Source of the DNA: Halobacteriales archaeon QH_7_69_31
GTDB lineage: Archaea > Halobacteriota > Halobacteria > Halobacteriales > Haloarculaceae
DNA: 44,428 nucleotides
Direction of reading: 5' to 3'
Assembly (NCBI GenBank): GCA_003021745.1
Contig: PXQY01000063.1
Coordinates: forward strand, 17,539-61,966
Below the pieces are notes generated by a model. It ran no database searches and was not told where the DNA came from. It saw nothing but the letters and a program-made list of their open reading frames with translations. Positions 26,803 to 35,668 of this stretch are shown piece after piece. The position numbers were made by a program, and so were the translations under genes. How positions within the stretch are numbered: position 1 is the first letter of the stretch; each line of letters begins with the position of its first letter.

Positions 26803-27921
26803 TCAGGCGTCGTCGGGGTCGGTCGGGACCGAGATGTCGCCGTCGACGATCGCCCGGCGCGACGTCGCGATGGCGTCTTTCACCTCGGCGCCGACCTCGG
26901 CGCCGAGCTGCTGGCCGTAGATGACGTCGACGCCGTCCTGCTCGAGGCCCAGCGAGACGACGCCCCCTCCTTCGAAGTCCCCCTCCACGGCGGCCTCGAT
27001 GGCGTCGTAGACGGCCGTGTCGACCCGCTTGACCATGCTCGCGAGGATGACGTCGGCGTAGGACTCTTTCGTGAGCGACTGGTCGCGGTCGACGCCGATG
27101 GCGAACCGGCCCCGTTCCTGGGCGGCCTGGAAGACGCCGGTGCCGGTGTTGCCGGCGGCGTGGTAGACGATGTCGGCGCCGCCGTCGATCATCGACAGCG
27201 CCGCCTCCTTCCCCCCGGAGGGCTCGTTGAAGTCCCCGACGTAGTTCGTGACCACGTCGACGTCCTCGTCGGCGTGCTCGACGCCGGCGGTGAAGCCGGC
27301 CTCGAACTTCCGGATCAGGTCGGACTCGACCCCGCCGACGAACCCGACGGTGGTCGACTCCGGGTCGGTGGCGCCCGCCCCGGCGGCGAACTCGCCGGTC
27401 GTGAGCGATCCGGCCAGCTGCCCGACGAGGAACGACCCCTCCTCCTCGGCGAACACGTAGCTGGACACGTTCGGCGCGTCGACGACGCCGTCGACGAGCA
27501 TGAACTGCTGGTCGGGGTAGTTCGACGACGTCGACGTGAGTGCGTCGGTCTGGAGGAAGCCGATACAGCAGACCAGATCGTAGTCCGGGTCCGACGACTC
27601 CGCGAACTGCCGCTGGTAGCTCCCGAACTCCCCGACAGCCTCCGGCTGGGCCTCCTGGTAGGCGATCTCGAATTCCGCCTCGGCTTCGAACAGCCCCTGC
27701 TGGGCCTGATCGTTGAACGATCCGTCGCCGAGACCGCCGGTCGCATACACCATCCCGACTCGTGTCGCCGATGTCCCGTCGTCCGCGTCGCTCGCCGTGT
27801 CGGTGCCGTCGGTCGGCGTCAACTCGCCACCCGTACCGCTCGGTCCCCCGGTACAGCCCGCGACGCCGACGACACCCGCCGCCCCGACCCGCGTCAGGAA
27901 CCATCGTCTCGTTCCATCCAT
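26803..27921 (-). CDS. BMP-family substrate-binding lipoprotein
   Basis: A 372-residue binding protein for a BMP/nucleoside ABC importer. The N-terminus MDGTRRWFLTRVGAAG carries a twin-arginine signal, and VAGC is a lipobox that would anchor it outside the membrane. A Thr/Asp-rich linker follows, then the BMP fold starting RVGMVYATGGLGDGSFNDQA, with FVGGVESDLIRKFEAGF and AGNTGTGVFQAAQERGR. Related proteins bind purine nucleosides. It is first in the operon, 36 bp ahead of the ATPase, and is intact while two later genes are broken. Confidence 0.9.
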   Translation of the reverse strand: MDGTRRWFLTRVGAAGVVGVAGCTGGPSGTGGELTPTDGTDTASDADDGTSATRVGMVYATGGLGDGSFNDQAQQGLFEAEAEFEIAYQEAQPEAVGEFGSYQRQFAESSDPDYDLVCCIGFLQTDALTSTSSNYPDQQFMLVDGVVDAPNVSSYVFAEEEGSFLVGQLAGSLTTGEFAAGAGATDPESTTVGFVGGVESDLIRKFEAGFTAGVEHADEDVDVVTNYVGDFNEPSGGKEAALSMIDGGADIVYHAAGNTGTGVFQAAQERGRFAIGVDRDQSLTKESYADVILASMVKRVDTAVYDAIEAAVEGDFEGGGVVSLGLEQDGVDVIYGQQLGAEVGAEVKDAIATSRRAIVDGDISVPTDPDDA

Positions 27922-27990
27922 GACTGGGTGGAACCACCGATGTTCCGCGCATAAAGCTACCGCACGAGCCCGTGGCGTCGGCCGCCGGGA

Positions 27991-29340
27991 TCACTCGACG
28001 GGACGGACCCGGTGGAGTCCGCCGCCGCCCTCGCCGGTGCCGAGGGCGTACACCTCGCCGTCCGGGCCCCGACCGACCGAGAGGAGTCGCTCGAGCCGGC
28101 CGGCGTCGCCGTCGGCCAGCGGGAGCACGTCTGTGGACCAGGTCCGGCCGTCGGCCGGCGGCGTCGCGACGAACAGGCGGCCGTCGACCCGGAGGTCGCC
28201 GAACACGTACCGGCCCGACAGCGACGGCAGCGCGGAGCCGCGGTACACCTGACCGCCGATGACGGAGATGCCACTGACCGGCGCGTCCGCGCGGGGGTAC
28301 TCGAAGATGGGCTCGCGCAACGGTTCGCCGCCGCGCACGCCGTCGGGCGTCCGGTCGGGGCAGTCCGCGGCCCGGTAGCAGTGGGTGCCCTCCCGGACGT
28401 TCCAGCCGTAGTTGCCGCCCGATTCGACGAGGTCGACCTCCTCGAAGCTGTTCTGGCCGACGTCGGCGACGAACAGCCGCCCGTCGTCGAAGGCCATCCG
28501 GTAGGGGTTCCGGAGGCCCCACGCGTACTGTTCGTCGAGGCCCGGGCGGCCGACGAGCGGGTTGTCCCCGGGGACGGCGTAGCCGCCCTCGCCGCCGCCG
28601 TCGACGTCGATGCGGAGGACGCTGCCCAGGAGGTTCTCCGTGACGTCCTGGCCGTTGCCCCCGGGGACGGCGTCGTACCAGTCGTCGACGTGGCCGGGCC
28701 CCTCGTCGCCGGCGGCGCCGCCGTCGCCGACCGCGACGTGGAGGAATCCGTCGGGACCGAACGCGAGGCCGCCGGCATTGTGGTTGCCCTGCGGCTGCGG
28801 GACGGTGAGGAGTGTGCGCTCGGTGGCCGGGTCGACCCGTCGGCCGGCCGAGCCCGCCCGGAACTCGGCCAGGACGAAGGTGTGGCTGTAGTCGTCGGGG
28901 GTTCCCGACCGGGCGGGGGCGCTGTACCGGACGAACAGTCGCCGGTTCTCGGCGTAGTCGGGGTGGAGCGCGATGCCGAGCAGGCCCTTCTCCCCGCCGG
29001 TGGTGACGGCGTCTCGCAGGTCGAGAAAGGGCGTCCCGCCGAGGCCGCCGTCCTCGAGGACGTGGACGACGCCCTGCTGTTCGGCGAGGTAGCGCCGGTC
29101 GCCGCCGGCCGCGAAGGCGACGTCCAGCGGCGCCCGGAGGCCGTCGACGATCGTTTCGAGCCCGATCGCGGCGGGTAGATCCGTGTCGGCTGCGGTGGCC
29201 GGATCGCTCGCGGTGCCGGCGTCCGTCGCAGTCGACGGCGTCGGGGTCCCGTCGCCGGGGTCGTCCGTGCCGCACCCGGCGAGCCCGCTCGCCGCGCCGG
29301 CGGCGGCGAGCGCGAGCAGGCGGCGTCGGCTGTGAGCCAT
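27991..29340 (-). CDS. PQQ-type soluble sugar dehydrogenase, lipoprotein
   Basis: A 449-residue protein of the aldose sugar dehydrogenase (sGDH-like) family, six-bladed beta-propellers that oxidise sugars with PQQ. The N-terminus SRRRLLALAAAGAASGLAGC has twin arginines and a lipobox. Family motifs: EKGLLGIALHPDY, GNHNAGGLAFGPDGFLHVAVGDGG and EQYAWGLRNPYRMAFD, followed by GGNYGWNVREG with nearby cysteines. The length fits the family. Whether PQQ is made by the host cannot be told from this window. Confidence 0.88.
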   Translation of the reverse strand: MAHSRRRLLALAAAGAASGLAGCGTDDPGDGTPTPSTATDAGTASDPATAADTDLPAAIGLETIVDGLRAPLDVAFAAGGDRRYLAEQQGVVHVLEDGGLGGTPFLDLRDAVTTGGEKGLLGIALHPDYAENRRLFVRYSAPARSGTPDDYSHTFVLAEFRAGSAGRRVDPATERTLLTVPQPQGNHNAGGLAFGPDGFLHVAVGDGGAAGDEGPGHVDDWYDAVPGGNGQDVTENLLGSVLRIDVDGGGEGGYAVPGDNPLVGRPGLDEQYAWGLRNPYRMAFDDGRLFVADVGQNSFEEVDLVESGGNYGWNVREGTHCYRAADCPDRTPDGVRGGEPLREPIFEYPRADAPVSGISVIGGQVYRGSALPSLSGRYVFGDLRVDGRLFVATPPADGRTWSTDVLPLADGDAGRLERLLSVGRGPDGEVYALGTGEGGGGLHRVRPVE

Positions 29341-29387
29341 ACCCCGTCCAGGGACCGGCGACGCATATAGCCCGCCGTCGCGGGACG

Positions 29388-29537
29388 TACCTACTGGAGG
29401 ACCACGGGGTGGTGCTGGCGCCGGGGAGCGGCTTCGGGGCGGCGGGCGAGGACCGGCTCCGGCTGTCGTTCACCACGTCGATGGCCCGGCTGGAGACGGG
29501 CCTCGACCGGCTCGCGGGCGGCATCGCGGCCTACTGA
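29388..29537 (+). pseudogene. C-terminal relic of a PLP aminotransferase
   Basis: About 49 codons read YLLEDHGVVLAPGSGFGAAG, then RLRLSFTTSMARLETGLDRL and end GGIAAY with TGA at 29535-29537. This is the usual C-terminus of class I/II aminotransferases. The rest of the gene is absent: the sugar dehydrogenase start lies 47 bp upstream and the MFS gene's stop codon overlaps the relic's end. A deletion probably removed the front of the gene. Confidence 0.65.
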
Positions 29538-30754
29538 CCGCGCGCCGCGTCCGGCTCCGGCGCGAACCACGCCAACAGCACACCGAGCCCGCCGACCGCG
29601 CCGGCGAGGCCGAACGTCGCCGGGTAGCCGACGGCGTCGATGAGGGCGCCGGCCGCGATGGGCGCGAGGAACGCCCCGGCGAGCCCGACGCTCGTGAGGA
29701 AGGCGACGGCGGTGGCGGCGACCCCGGGCGCGACCAGCTCCCGGACGTAGGCGAACACCAGCCCGATGCACAGCTGGATGAAGAAGCCGGCACACAGCAG
29801 CGCGGCGACGACGACCGGCACCCACCGCAGCAGCGTGAAGCCGCCGACGAGAGGGGCGGCGACGACGAACGACAGGAGCACGACGGGCCGCCGCCGGCCG
29901 TCGAACAGCGTGTCCGAGACGAGGCCGCCGCTCACCCGCGAGACCAGCCCGACTGCCGGGAACGCGGCGACGAGCGTCCCGCTGAGCGCGAGGGCCAGGC
30001 CCAGCTCGTCGGTGAGGTACGACGGCGCCCAGCTGTTGACGAACAGGTACAGCGCGTAGGCGAGAAAGCCGAGGACGCCGACCGTCCAGACGCGGCGGTC
30101 CGTGAGCACCCGGGCGAACTCGGCGGCCGAGGGGACGTCGGTCCCGGTCGCCCGACCGGTGCCGCGGCTGGCCGGCCAGAACGCCGCCAGCCCGACGAGC
30201 GCGATGAGGGTGTACGCCGGGAAGACCGCGGGCCAGCCGGCGACGTCGGCGACCAGCGGCCCGGTGCCCTGGCCGAGGGCGAACCCGACGGGCCCGCTCG
30301 CGGTGAACACCCCCACCGCGGTGCCGCGGCGCCCGGGGCCGAACGAGCGGCCGACGATGTCGATGCCCGCGTTCCAGACGACGACGTAGGCGATCCCGCC
30401 CAGCACGCGCGTCCCGATCAGCAGCCAGAAGGCGCCCACTGCGGCGGCCCGGAAGCCCGCGACCCCGGCGACGACCCCCAGGCCGACGGCCACGGCGACC
30501 GCGGTCCGGGAGTTCGTCCGGTCGAGGACGACGCCGGTCGGGAGGCTCGTGACCGCGGCCGTGCCGAACATCACGCCGACGAGCAGCCCCGCCGCGGCGT
30601 CGCTCACGCCGAGGGAGGCCCTGACGAGCGGCGTGACGCTTGCGGGCACGATCTCGTAGGCGGCCAGGGACATGGAGACCAGGCTCGCGCCGGCCAGCAG
30701 GCTCCAGCGCGCGCGGCGGCGTCCGACCGCCCCGCCCGTCCGGTCGGCGTCCAC
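29531..30754 (-). CDS. MFS transporter
   Basis: A 407-residue major facilitator protein with 12 predicted membrane helices. The loop-2/3 motif LPTGVVLDRTNSRTAVAVA and the GPGRRGTAVGVFTASGPVGFALG segment in helix 5 are typical. The second-half counterpart is RVSGGLVSDTLFDGRRR. It resembles the CynX/NimT and related anion/nitrate-type branches, but the substrate cannot be assigned. The start is GTG at 30754. Its last codons overlap the aminotransferase relic. Confidence 0.85.
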   Translation of the reverse strand: MDADRTGGAVGRRRARWSLLAGASLVSMSLAAYEIVPASVTPLVRASLGVSDAAAGLLVGVMFGTAAVTSLPTGVVLDRTNSRTAVAVAVGLGVVAGVAGFRAAAVGAFWLLIGTRVLGGIAYVVVWNAGIDIVGRSFGPGRRGTAVGVFTASGPVGFALGQGTGPLVADVAGWPAVFPAYTLIALVGLAAFWPASRGTGRATGTDVPSAAEFARVLTDRRVWTVGVLGFLAYALYLFVNSWAPSYLTDELGLALALSGTLVAAFPAVGLVSRVSGGLVSDTLFDGRRRPVVLLSFVVAAPLVGGFTLLRWVPVVVAALLCAGFFIQLCIGLVFAYVRELVAPGVAATAVAFLTSVGLAGAFLAPIAAGALIDAVGYPATFGLAGAVGGLGVLLAWFAPEPDAARGQ

Positions 30755-30861
30755 GCCGGGCGGTGCCGCGCCGGCGCCATCAACCTACCGAGCGCCGCCG
30801 CGACGGTCAGCCGCCGGTCGACCGCGGGGCATATAGCGGGGCCGCACGAACCCCGCCGGCA

Positions 30862-32217
30862 ATGGCCCCCCACCGGCGCGACGTCGACCGCCACCGCGGC
30901 CCCCGACCCGGCCGCCGACGGGTCCTCGCCGCCCTCGCCGGCGGGGTCGCCGGGCTCGCCGGCTGTACCGGCCCCGGAGACGACGGCGTCCGGGGCGACC
31001 AGGCGGCGTTCGACCCCGACCCCCGGCCGTACGACGAGACCTACCCGGCCGACGACGCGGTCTCGATGTTCCGCCGCGGAACGCGTCGGCTCGGCTACTA
31101 CCCCGAGGCGAGCGTGCCCGACGCCGTCGAGGTCGAGTGGACCGAGCCCGTCAACCGCATCGGCCACACCGCGGCGAAGGCCAGCCCGCGACCGACGCCC
31201 GACGGCGACCGGATCGTCGTGCCGGACGACGCCGGCCGCGTCCACGCGTTCACCCCCGACGGCGAGTCGCGCTGGACGGTCCGGACCGGCGCGGCCGAGA
31301 GCCTCGGGTTCCACGGCACGCCGACCGTCGCCGACCGCACCGCCTACCTCGGCGGCTACGACGGCGCGATGTACGCCCTCGACGTCGAGACCGGCGCGAC
31401 CGTCTGGAAGACGTCCCGCTGGCAGCTCGGCGGCGCCCTCGCCATCGGCTCCAGTCCCGCCCTGTGGGACGGGGTGCTGTACGTCCTCGGCGAGTACGAC
31501 CACCCGGGCATGGATCCCTCGGGGACGCTGTGGGCGATCGACGCGGGGACCGGCAAGCCGTTGTGGCATGACGACCGTCCCTGGGGCATGCCGCACCCCT
31601 CGCCGGCCATCGACCCGGCGACGGAGCGACTCGTCACCGCGTCGAACGACGGCGTCGTCTACGCCTGGGCGTTCCCCTCTATGGAGTTCGCCTGGTCGTT
31701 CGAGACCGACGCCCAGGTCAAGGGCACCATCCCGACCTACGAGGGCGGCGCCATCGTCGGCTCCTGGGACGGCCACGTCCGCCGGCTCGACCTCGCGGAC
31801 GGCAGCCTCGAGTGGCGGTTCGAGACCGGCGCGGTCACGATGTCGAACCCCGGCGTCGACCCGGACGCCGGCGTGGTGTACGTCGGCAGCGACGACCACC
31901 ACGTCCACGCGCTCGACGCCGCGACCGGCGAGCGGCGCTGGGCGACCGACGTCGGCGGTCGCGTCATCGGCTCGGTGACCGTCACGCCCGAGTGTGTCCT
32001 CGCCGGCTCCTACGACCGACAGCTCTACTGCCTCGAGAAGGCCACCGGCGACGTCCGGTGGACCGTCGAGGGCGTCGGCCACGCCACCAGCGAGGCCGTC
32101 CCCCACGACGGCCGGATCTTCTACGCCGAGCGCGCCGACCTCTCGGGCCACTGGACGGCCGACGAGGAGACGGTTGTCGAGGCGCCCGGCCGCGTGTACG
32201 CGCTCCGGCCGGCGTGA
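30862..32217 (+). CDS. PQQ-propeller-repeat lipoprotein
   Basis: A 451-residue secreted protein. RPGRRRVLAALAGGVAGLAG then C is a twin-arginine signal with lipobox (Cys near residue 34). The rest is a beta-propeller with repeated motifs such as GGYDGAMYALDVETGATVWK, GSDDHHVHALDAATGERRW and GSYDRQLYCLEKATGDVRW, the PQQ-like/PQQ_2 class. In the family these often act as assembly or binding scaffolds and do not need PQQ. The catalytic residues of quinoprotein alcohol dehydrogenases are not evident. It is divergent from the MFS gene. Confidence 0.8.
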   Translation: MAPHRRDVDRHRGPRPGRRRVLAALAGGVAGLAGCTGPGDDGVRGDQAAFDPDPRPYDETYPADDAVSMFRRGTRRLGYYPEASVPDAVEVEWTEPVNRIGHTAAKASPRPTPDGDRIVVPDDAGRVHAFTPDGESRWTVRTGAAESLGFHGTPTVADRTAYLGGYDGAMYALDVETGATVWKTSRWQLGGALAIGSSPALWDGVLYVLGEYDHPGMDPSGTLWAIDAGTGKPLWHDDRPWGMPHPSPAIDPATERLVTASNDGVVYAWAFPSMEFAWSFETDAQVKGTIPTYEGGAIVGSWDGHVRRLDLADGSLEWRFETGAVTMSNPGVDPDAGVVYVGSDDHHVHALDAATGERRWATDVGGRVIGSVTVTPECVLAGSYDRQLYCLEKATGDVRWTVEGVGHATSEAVPHDGRIFYAERADLSGHWTADEETVVEAPGRVYALRPA

Positions 32218-32272
32218 AACCGGCTGGGATTGACGGTAGGCCGGCGGGAGGACGTGTCCGGGGTGGGGTCGA

Positions 32273-32334
32273 CGTATTCGGCGTGGGACGCGAGAGGGCT
32301 CCTTATACCCGGCATTGTGAGCGTATTCGGCGTG
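32273..32334 (+). promoter_or_regulatory. Direct repeats flanking a TATA-like box
   Basis: CGTATTCGGCGTG occurs at 32273-32285 and again at 32322-32334, with CCTTATACCC (32301-32310) between. It lies in the 251-bp gap before the DnaJ-ferredoxin gene. No gene is seen in the gap. Confidence 0.35.
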
Positions 32335-32468
32335 AAGCCGGCGTCAGGTCTACCACCGCCGTCGCGGGCCGGTCCTCCCGCCAGCCGAGGTGGCCCCACC
32401 GGCGACCGCTTCCCGCCGGCCTCGCCGCCGAACGAAGCTTTTTCCGTCCGATTCGGCTACCTACGGCC

Positions 32469-33110
32469 GTGGCGTCCCCCTACGAGGTCCTGGCGGTCGA
32501 CCCCGACGCCGACGCCGAGACGCTCCGGCGGGCCTACCGCCGCCGCGCGAAGGAGGCCCACCCGGACCAGGGCGGCAGCGTCGAGGAGTTCCAGCGGGTC
32601 AGGGCCGCCTACGAGGCCGTCCGCGCCGGGACCGACGGCCTCGGGGGCGAGGGCCGGGCCGACGACGCGGCCGCCCCGGGGCCGTCGGTCACCACCGACG
32701 TCCGGTATCTCGACTACGCCGTCGTCGACGACCACGGCTGGTCGCTCGAGGACGACGCCCTCTTCGAGCGGGCGGCCGCGGCGGACCTCCCGCCGACCGA
32801 CTACGGTCGGTTCGAGGTCGAACCCCGCGAGACCCTCCTTGAGGCCGCCGAACGCCGGGGATATGCGTGGCCGTTCGCCTGCCGCGGCGGCGCCTGCGCG
32901 AACTGCGCCGTCCTGATCCGCGCCGGGGAGCTGTCGACCCCCGTCGACCACATCCTCCCGCCGTCGATGGTCGACCGCGGCATCCGGCTGTCCTGCGTCG
33001 GCCGACCGCTCACCGACGAGCTGGAGGTCGTCTACAACGTCAAGCACATGCCCGACCTCGAGGAGCTCCGGCTGCCGCCCCGGCCGTTCGAGCGGGCCCA
33101 GGACGACTGA
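32469..33110 (+). CDS. DnaJ-domain ferredoxin (2Fe-2S) fusion
   Basis: A 213-residue protein joining a J domain to a plant-type ferredoxin. Residues ~3-50 give YEVLAVDPDADAETLRRAYR with the HPD motif (AHPDQGGS). An acidic linker follows. The ferredoxin part (about 100-205) contains CRGGACANC and LSCVG, the Cx4Cx2C...C pattern for a [2Fe-2S] cluster. The start is GTG at 32469. This arrangement is known in haloarchaeal ferredoxins. The J domain may link cluster delivery or electron transfer to a chaperone. Confidence 0.88.
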   Translation: MASPYEVLAVDPDADAETLRRAYRRRAKEAHPDQGGSVEEFQRVRAAYEAVRAGTDGLGGEGRADDAAAPGPSVTTDVRYLDYAVVDDHGWSLEDDALFERAAAADLPPTDYGRFEVEPRETLLEAAERRGYAWPFACRGGACANCAVLIRAGELSTPVDHILPPSMVDRGIRLSCVGRPLTDELEVVYNVKHMPDLEELRLPPRPFERAQDD

Positions 33111-33235
33111 GACTGCCGGTCGTCACTGCGGGCCACCGACGGTTTGCTCCACAGCGGGGTGGCTGTCGGCATCGACGCTCACCGGGCCGCCAACGGTCGG
33201 ACGTTTTAAGTCAACGCTCGGTGCATTCCGTCTCG

Positions 33236-33880
33236 ATGGTCCTGGCAATCATCGGTGGGTTCGTGGTACTCGTACTGGCCGCCCTCCTGGTGGGGTACGT
33301 CGTCAGCCTGTACAACCAGCTGGTCCGGCTCCGCAAGCGCGTCGACCAGGCCGCCCGGAACATCGACGTGCTGTTGAAACAGCGCCAGGACGAACTCACG
33401 AAGCTCATCGACGCCGCCCAGGAGATGATGGAGTACGAGGAGGAGGTGCTGACGCAGCTGACTGAGGCCCGCGAACAGGCCGAACGGGCCTCGACGCCGA
33501 CCGAGGAGGCGACGGCCGACAACGCGATCCGGGAGGCGATGGCGTCGTTCCGCGCCCGCGTCGAGGACTACCCCGAGATCCGCTCACAGCAGAACCTGAT
33601 GCAGTTCCAACGGCGCATCAGCGACATCGAGAACCAGATCGCCGACCGGCGGGAGTTCTACAACGAGGCGGTCACGCAGTACAACACGCGGATCAAGCAG
33701 TTCCCGTACGTGATCTTCGCCGGGCAGCTCGGGTTCGAGTCCCGGGAACTGTTCACCGCGACCGAGGAGGAGACCGAAGACGTCGACGTCGGCGCCGCCT
33801 TCTCCGGTTCCGGGTCGGGCGCTGGTTCCGGTTCCGGGTCGGGCGCTGGTTCCGGGCCGGATTCCGCCTCCGACTCGTGA
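33236..33880 (+). CDS. LemA family protein
   Basis: A 214-residue LemA protein. One membrane helix (about 4-24) is followed by long helices: LYNQLVRLRKRVDQAARNID and RQDELTKLIDAAQEMMEYEE. The LemA-typical YNEAVTQYNTRIKQFP and AGQLGFESRELF are present. The C-terminus is a low-complexity GSGSGAGSGSGSGAGSG tail built from a short DNA repeat (33805-33860). TATA-like ACGTTTTAAGTC lies near 33201-33212. Its stop overlaps the start of the next gene by four bases, so the two are probably translated together. Confidence 0.9.
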   Translation: MVLAIIGGFVVLVLAALLVGYVVSLYNQLVRLRKRVDQAARNIDVLLKQRQDELTKLIDAAQEMMEYEEEVLTQLTEAREQAERASTPTEEATADNAIREAMASFRARVEDYPEIRSQQNLMQFQRRISDIENQIADRREFYNEAVTQYNTRIKQFPYVIFAGQLGFESRELFTATEEETEDVDVGAAFSGSGSGAGSGSGSGAGSGPDSASDS

Positions 33881-34692
33881 TACCGACCGGCGGGTCCGTC
33901 GTCCCCGTCGCGCTGCCGTTCGGAGTCGCGTTGCTGCCGCTCCAGGCCGGCCCGATCGAGTTCGGCATCGTCCTCCTGATGTTCCTCCTGGGGCTGTTCG
34001 TGATCTACAAGGGGTTCGACGAGTACCGCGTCAGCCGCCTCATCCGCGACACGGCGACCGAGCGGGTCCGGTCTGTCGCCGTCGGCCGGACCGAACTCGC
34101 CGGCCGCGCCCGCCCGGCCGACAGCGTGTTCCACCAGCCGTTCACCGACGGCGAGTGCCTCTACGCCATGTACCGCGTCGAGGAGTACCGCGACAGCGAC
34201 GACAGCTCCGACTGGCACTCCGTCGCCTTTGACGTGTGGGTGGCGCCGTTCCTGCTGGCGGACGACACGGGCCGCATCCGGGTCGAGCCGACGGCGACGG
34301 CGAAGTTCGAGATATCCGACGAGAACACGACCGAGATCACGGTCCCTGCGGGCCGGTCGCCGCCGGCCGGGGTCGGGGAGTTCCTCGAGTCCGTCGACGG
34401 GGTCGGTCCGGACGTCGACGAGCGGCGGCGGTACACCCAGGAGGTCATCCCGACCGGGTCGTCGGTGTACGTACTCGGCGGCGCCGAGCAGCGCGACGTC
34501 GAGGAGGGCAGTAACGAGGACCGGCTCGTCGTCCGACGGGACGACGGCAGCGACCGGTTCGTGGTCTCCGACATGGCCGAGGACGAACTGGCGTCCGGGC
34601 TCGGCCGCCGCGCCCCGCTTTTGATCCTCTTCGGGCTGGTCTTCAGCACGGTCAGTCTCTACATCATGCTGGACATGCTGGGCGTCGCCTGA
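33877..34692 (+). CDS. GIDE-domain (E3-ligase-like) membrane protein
   Basis: A 271-residue protein with a membrane helix near residues 26-44, a soluble GIDE-type domain (about 60-240) and a C-terminal helix (about 248-267). The domain includes TERVRSVAVGRTELAGRARP, then ECLYAMYRVEEYR and EEVIP-like QEVIPTGSSVYVLGGAE. GIDE is the domain found between the membrane helices of eukaryotic MULAN-type ubiquitin ligases. No RING finger is present here. It overlaps lemA (GTGA), a pairing often seen in prokaryotes. Confidence 0.75.
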   Translation: MIPTGGSVVPVALPFGVALLPLQAGPIEFGIVLLMFLLGLFVIYKGFDEYRVSRLIRDTATERVRSVAVGRTELAGRARPADSVFHQPFTDGECLYAMYRVEEYRDSDDSSDWHSVAFDVWVAPFLLADDTGRIRVEPTATAKFEISDENTTEITVPAGRSPPAGVGEFLESVDGVGPDVDERRRYTQEVIPTGSSVYVLGGAEQRDVEEGSNEDRLVVRRDDGSDRFVVSDMAEDELASGLGRRAPLLILFGLVFSTVSLYIMLDMLGVA

Positions 34693-34759
34693 CCGGCGGC
34701 CAGCGCCGGCGCGACCGGGGCGCCGCATCTTTTTGCTGCCGGCGCCCGACGCCCGACGC

Positions 34760-35578
34760 GTGTCCGACGAGGACGGCGCCGAACGAACCATCAGCCGGCC
34801 CGGCGAGAGCACCGCCGAGGCCGACCGGACCGCGGGGGCCGACCGGACCGCGGACGCCTTCCTGGAGCTCGAGGCGGAACTCGACGCCGACACCGGCCCG
34901 ACGTCGGACCGCGCCGCCGGGCTCGTGGTGGACGCGGCGACGGTGCCCGCCGACCGGGTGCCGGACGGCTACCCGCTGGCGGCCGACGCCGACGAGGTGC
35001 TGTCGCTCACGCTCGCCGTCGACGCCGGCCGCGAGACGACGGCGTACCTGGCCTGGCCGTCGGACGGCACCGTCGACCCGGCCTCGCGGCTCGGTCGCCT
35101 GCTGGCGGCGACCGGCCTTCAGCCCGACGCCTTCGCCGACCTGTACGGGCAGCGGCTCCTGATCGAGCGCGTCGGCGAGTACGACACGGTGTACGTGCCG
35201 TCGGATCGCCCACAGGGCACCGGCGGCTGGTCGCTCGGCGTCGCCGGCGGCCTCGCGTTCAACCTGGCGTTCGTCGGACTGGTCGGACTCGCGGCCGCCG
35301 GGCTCCCCCTGGGGGGTCTCCTGACGCCGTTGACGCTGCTCTTCATTTTCGTCAACCTGGTGGTGCTGCCCTACGCGACCTATCGGGACGCCAGATACCT
35401 CCGCAGCCACAGCGACTGGGAGCAGGGCCCGCCGTTCTGGGCCGCCCTGGCGATGATCCCCGGCCTGAACGTCGCCTCGAGCCTGCTGTACCTCCGGAGC
35501 CGCGCCCGGGCGTGGTTCCTCGGGGCGGAACCCTCGCTCTCCGCGCGGCTCCGGCGCCGGGTCCGGAACCTCGTCTGA
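34760..35578 (+). CDS. Uncharacterised membrane protein after the LemA/GIDE pair
   Basis: A 272-residue protein. The first ~165 residues are acidic and soluble, with VYVPSDRPQGTGGWSLG at their end. Two or three hydrophobic helices follow (about 170-195, 197-225 and 240-262). The tail is arginine-rich. The GTG at 34760 is used because the upstream in-frame codons look non-coding. It lies 67 bp after the GIDE gene in the same direction and may belong to the same functional group. No family was recognised. Confidence 0.7.
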   Translation: MSDEDGAERTISRPGESTAEADRTAGADRTADAFLELEAELDADTGPTSDRAAGLVVDAATVPADRVPDGYPLAADADEVLSLTLAVDAGRETTAYLAWPSDGTVDPASRLGRLLAATGLQPDAFADLYGQRLLIERVGEYDTVYVPSDRPQGTGGWSLGVAGGLAFNLAFVGLVGLAAAGLPLGGLLTPLTLLFIFVNLVVLPYATYRDARYLRSHSDWEQGPPFWAALAMIPGLNVASSLLYLRSRARAWFLGAEPSLSARLRRRVRNLV

Positions 35579-35668
35579 ATCCCTGTCGGAATCTCCAGGT
35601 GAAACGGAGGGGGTGCGGCTTTCGGGTGAGCCGCACGTTTAAAACCGCTCGCCGTTCCAGGGGCGTGT

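Noticed and set aside
25175-29524. 1449-codon minus-strand frame spanning transporter and sugar dehydrogenase
   Set aside because: Only its last part matches the ABC ATPase. The rest is arginine/proline-rich noise across genes read in other frames.
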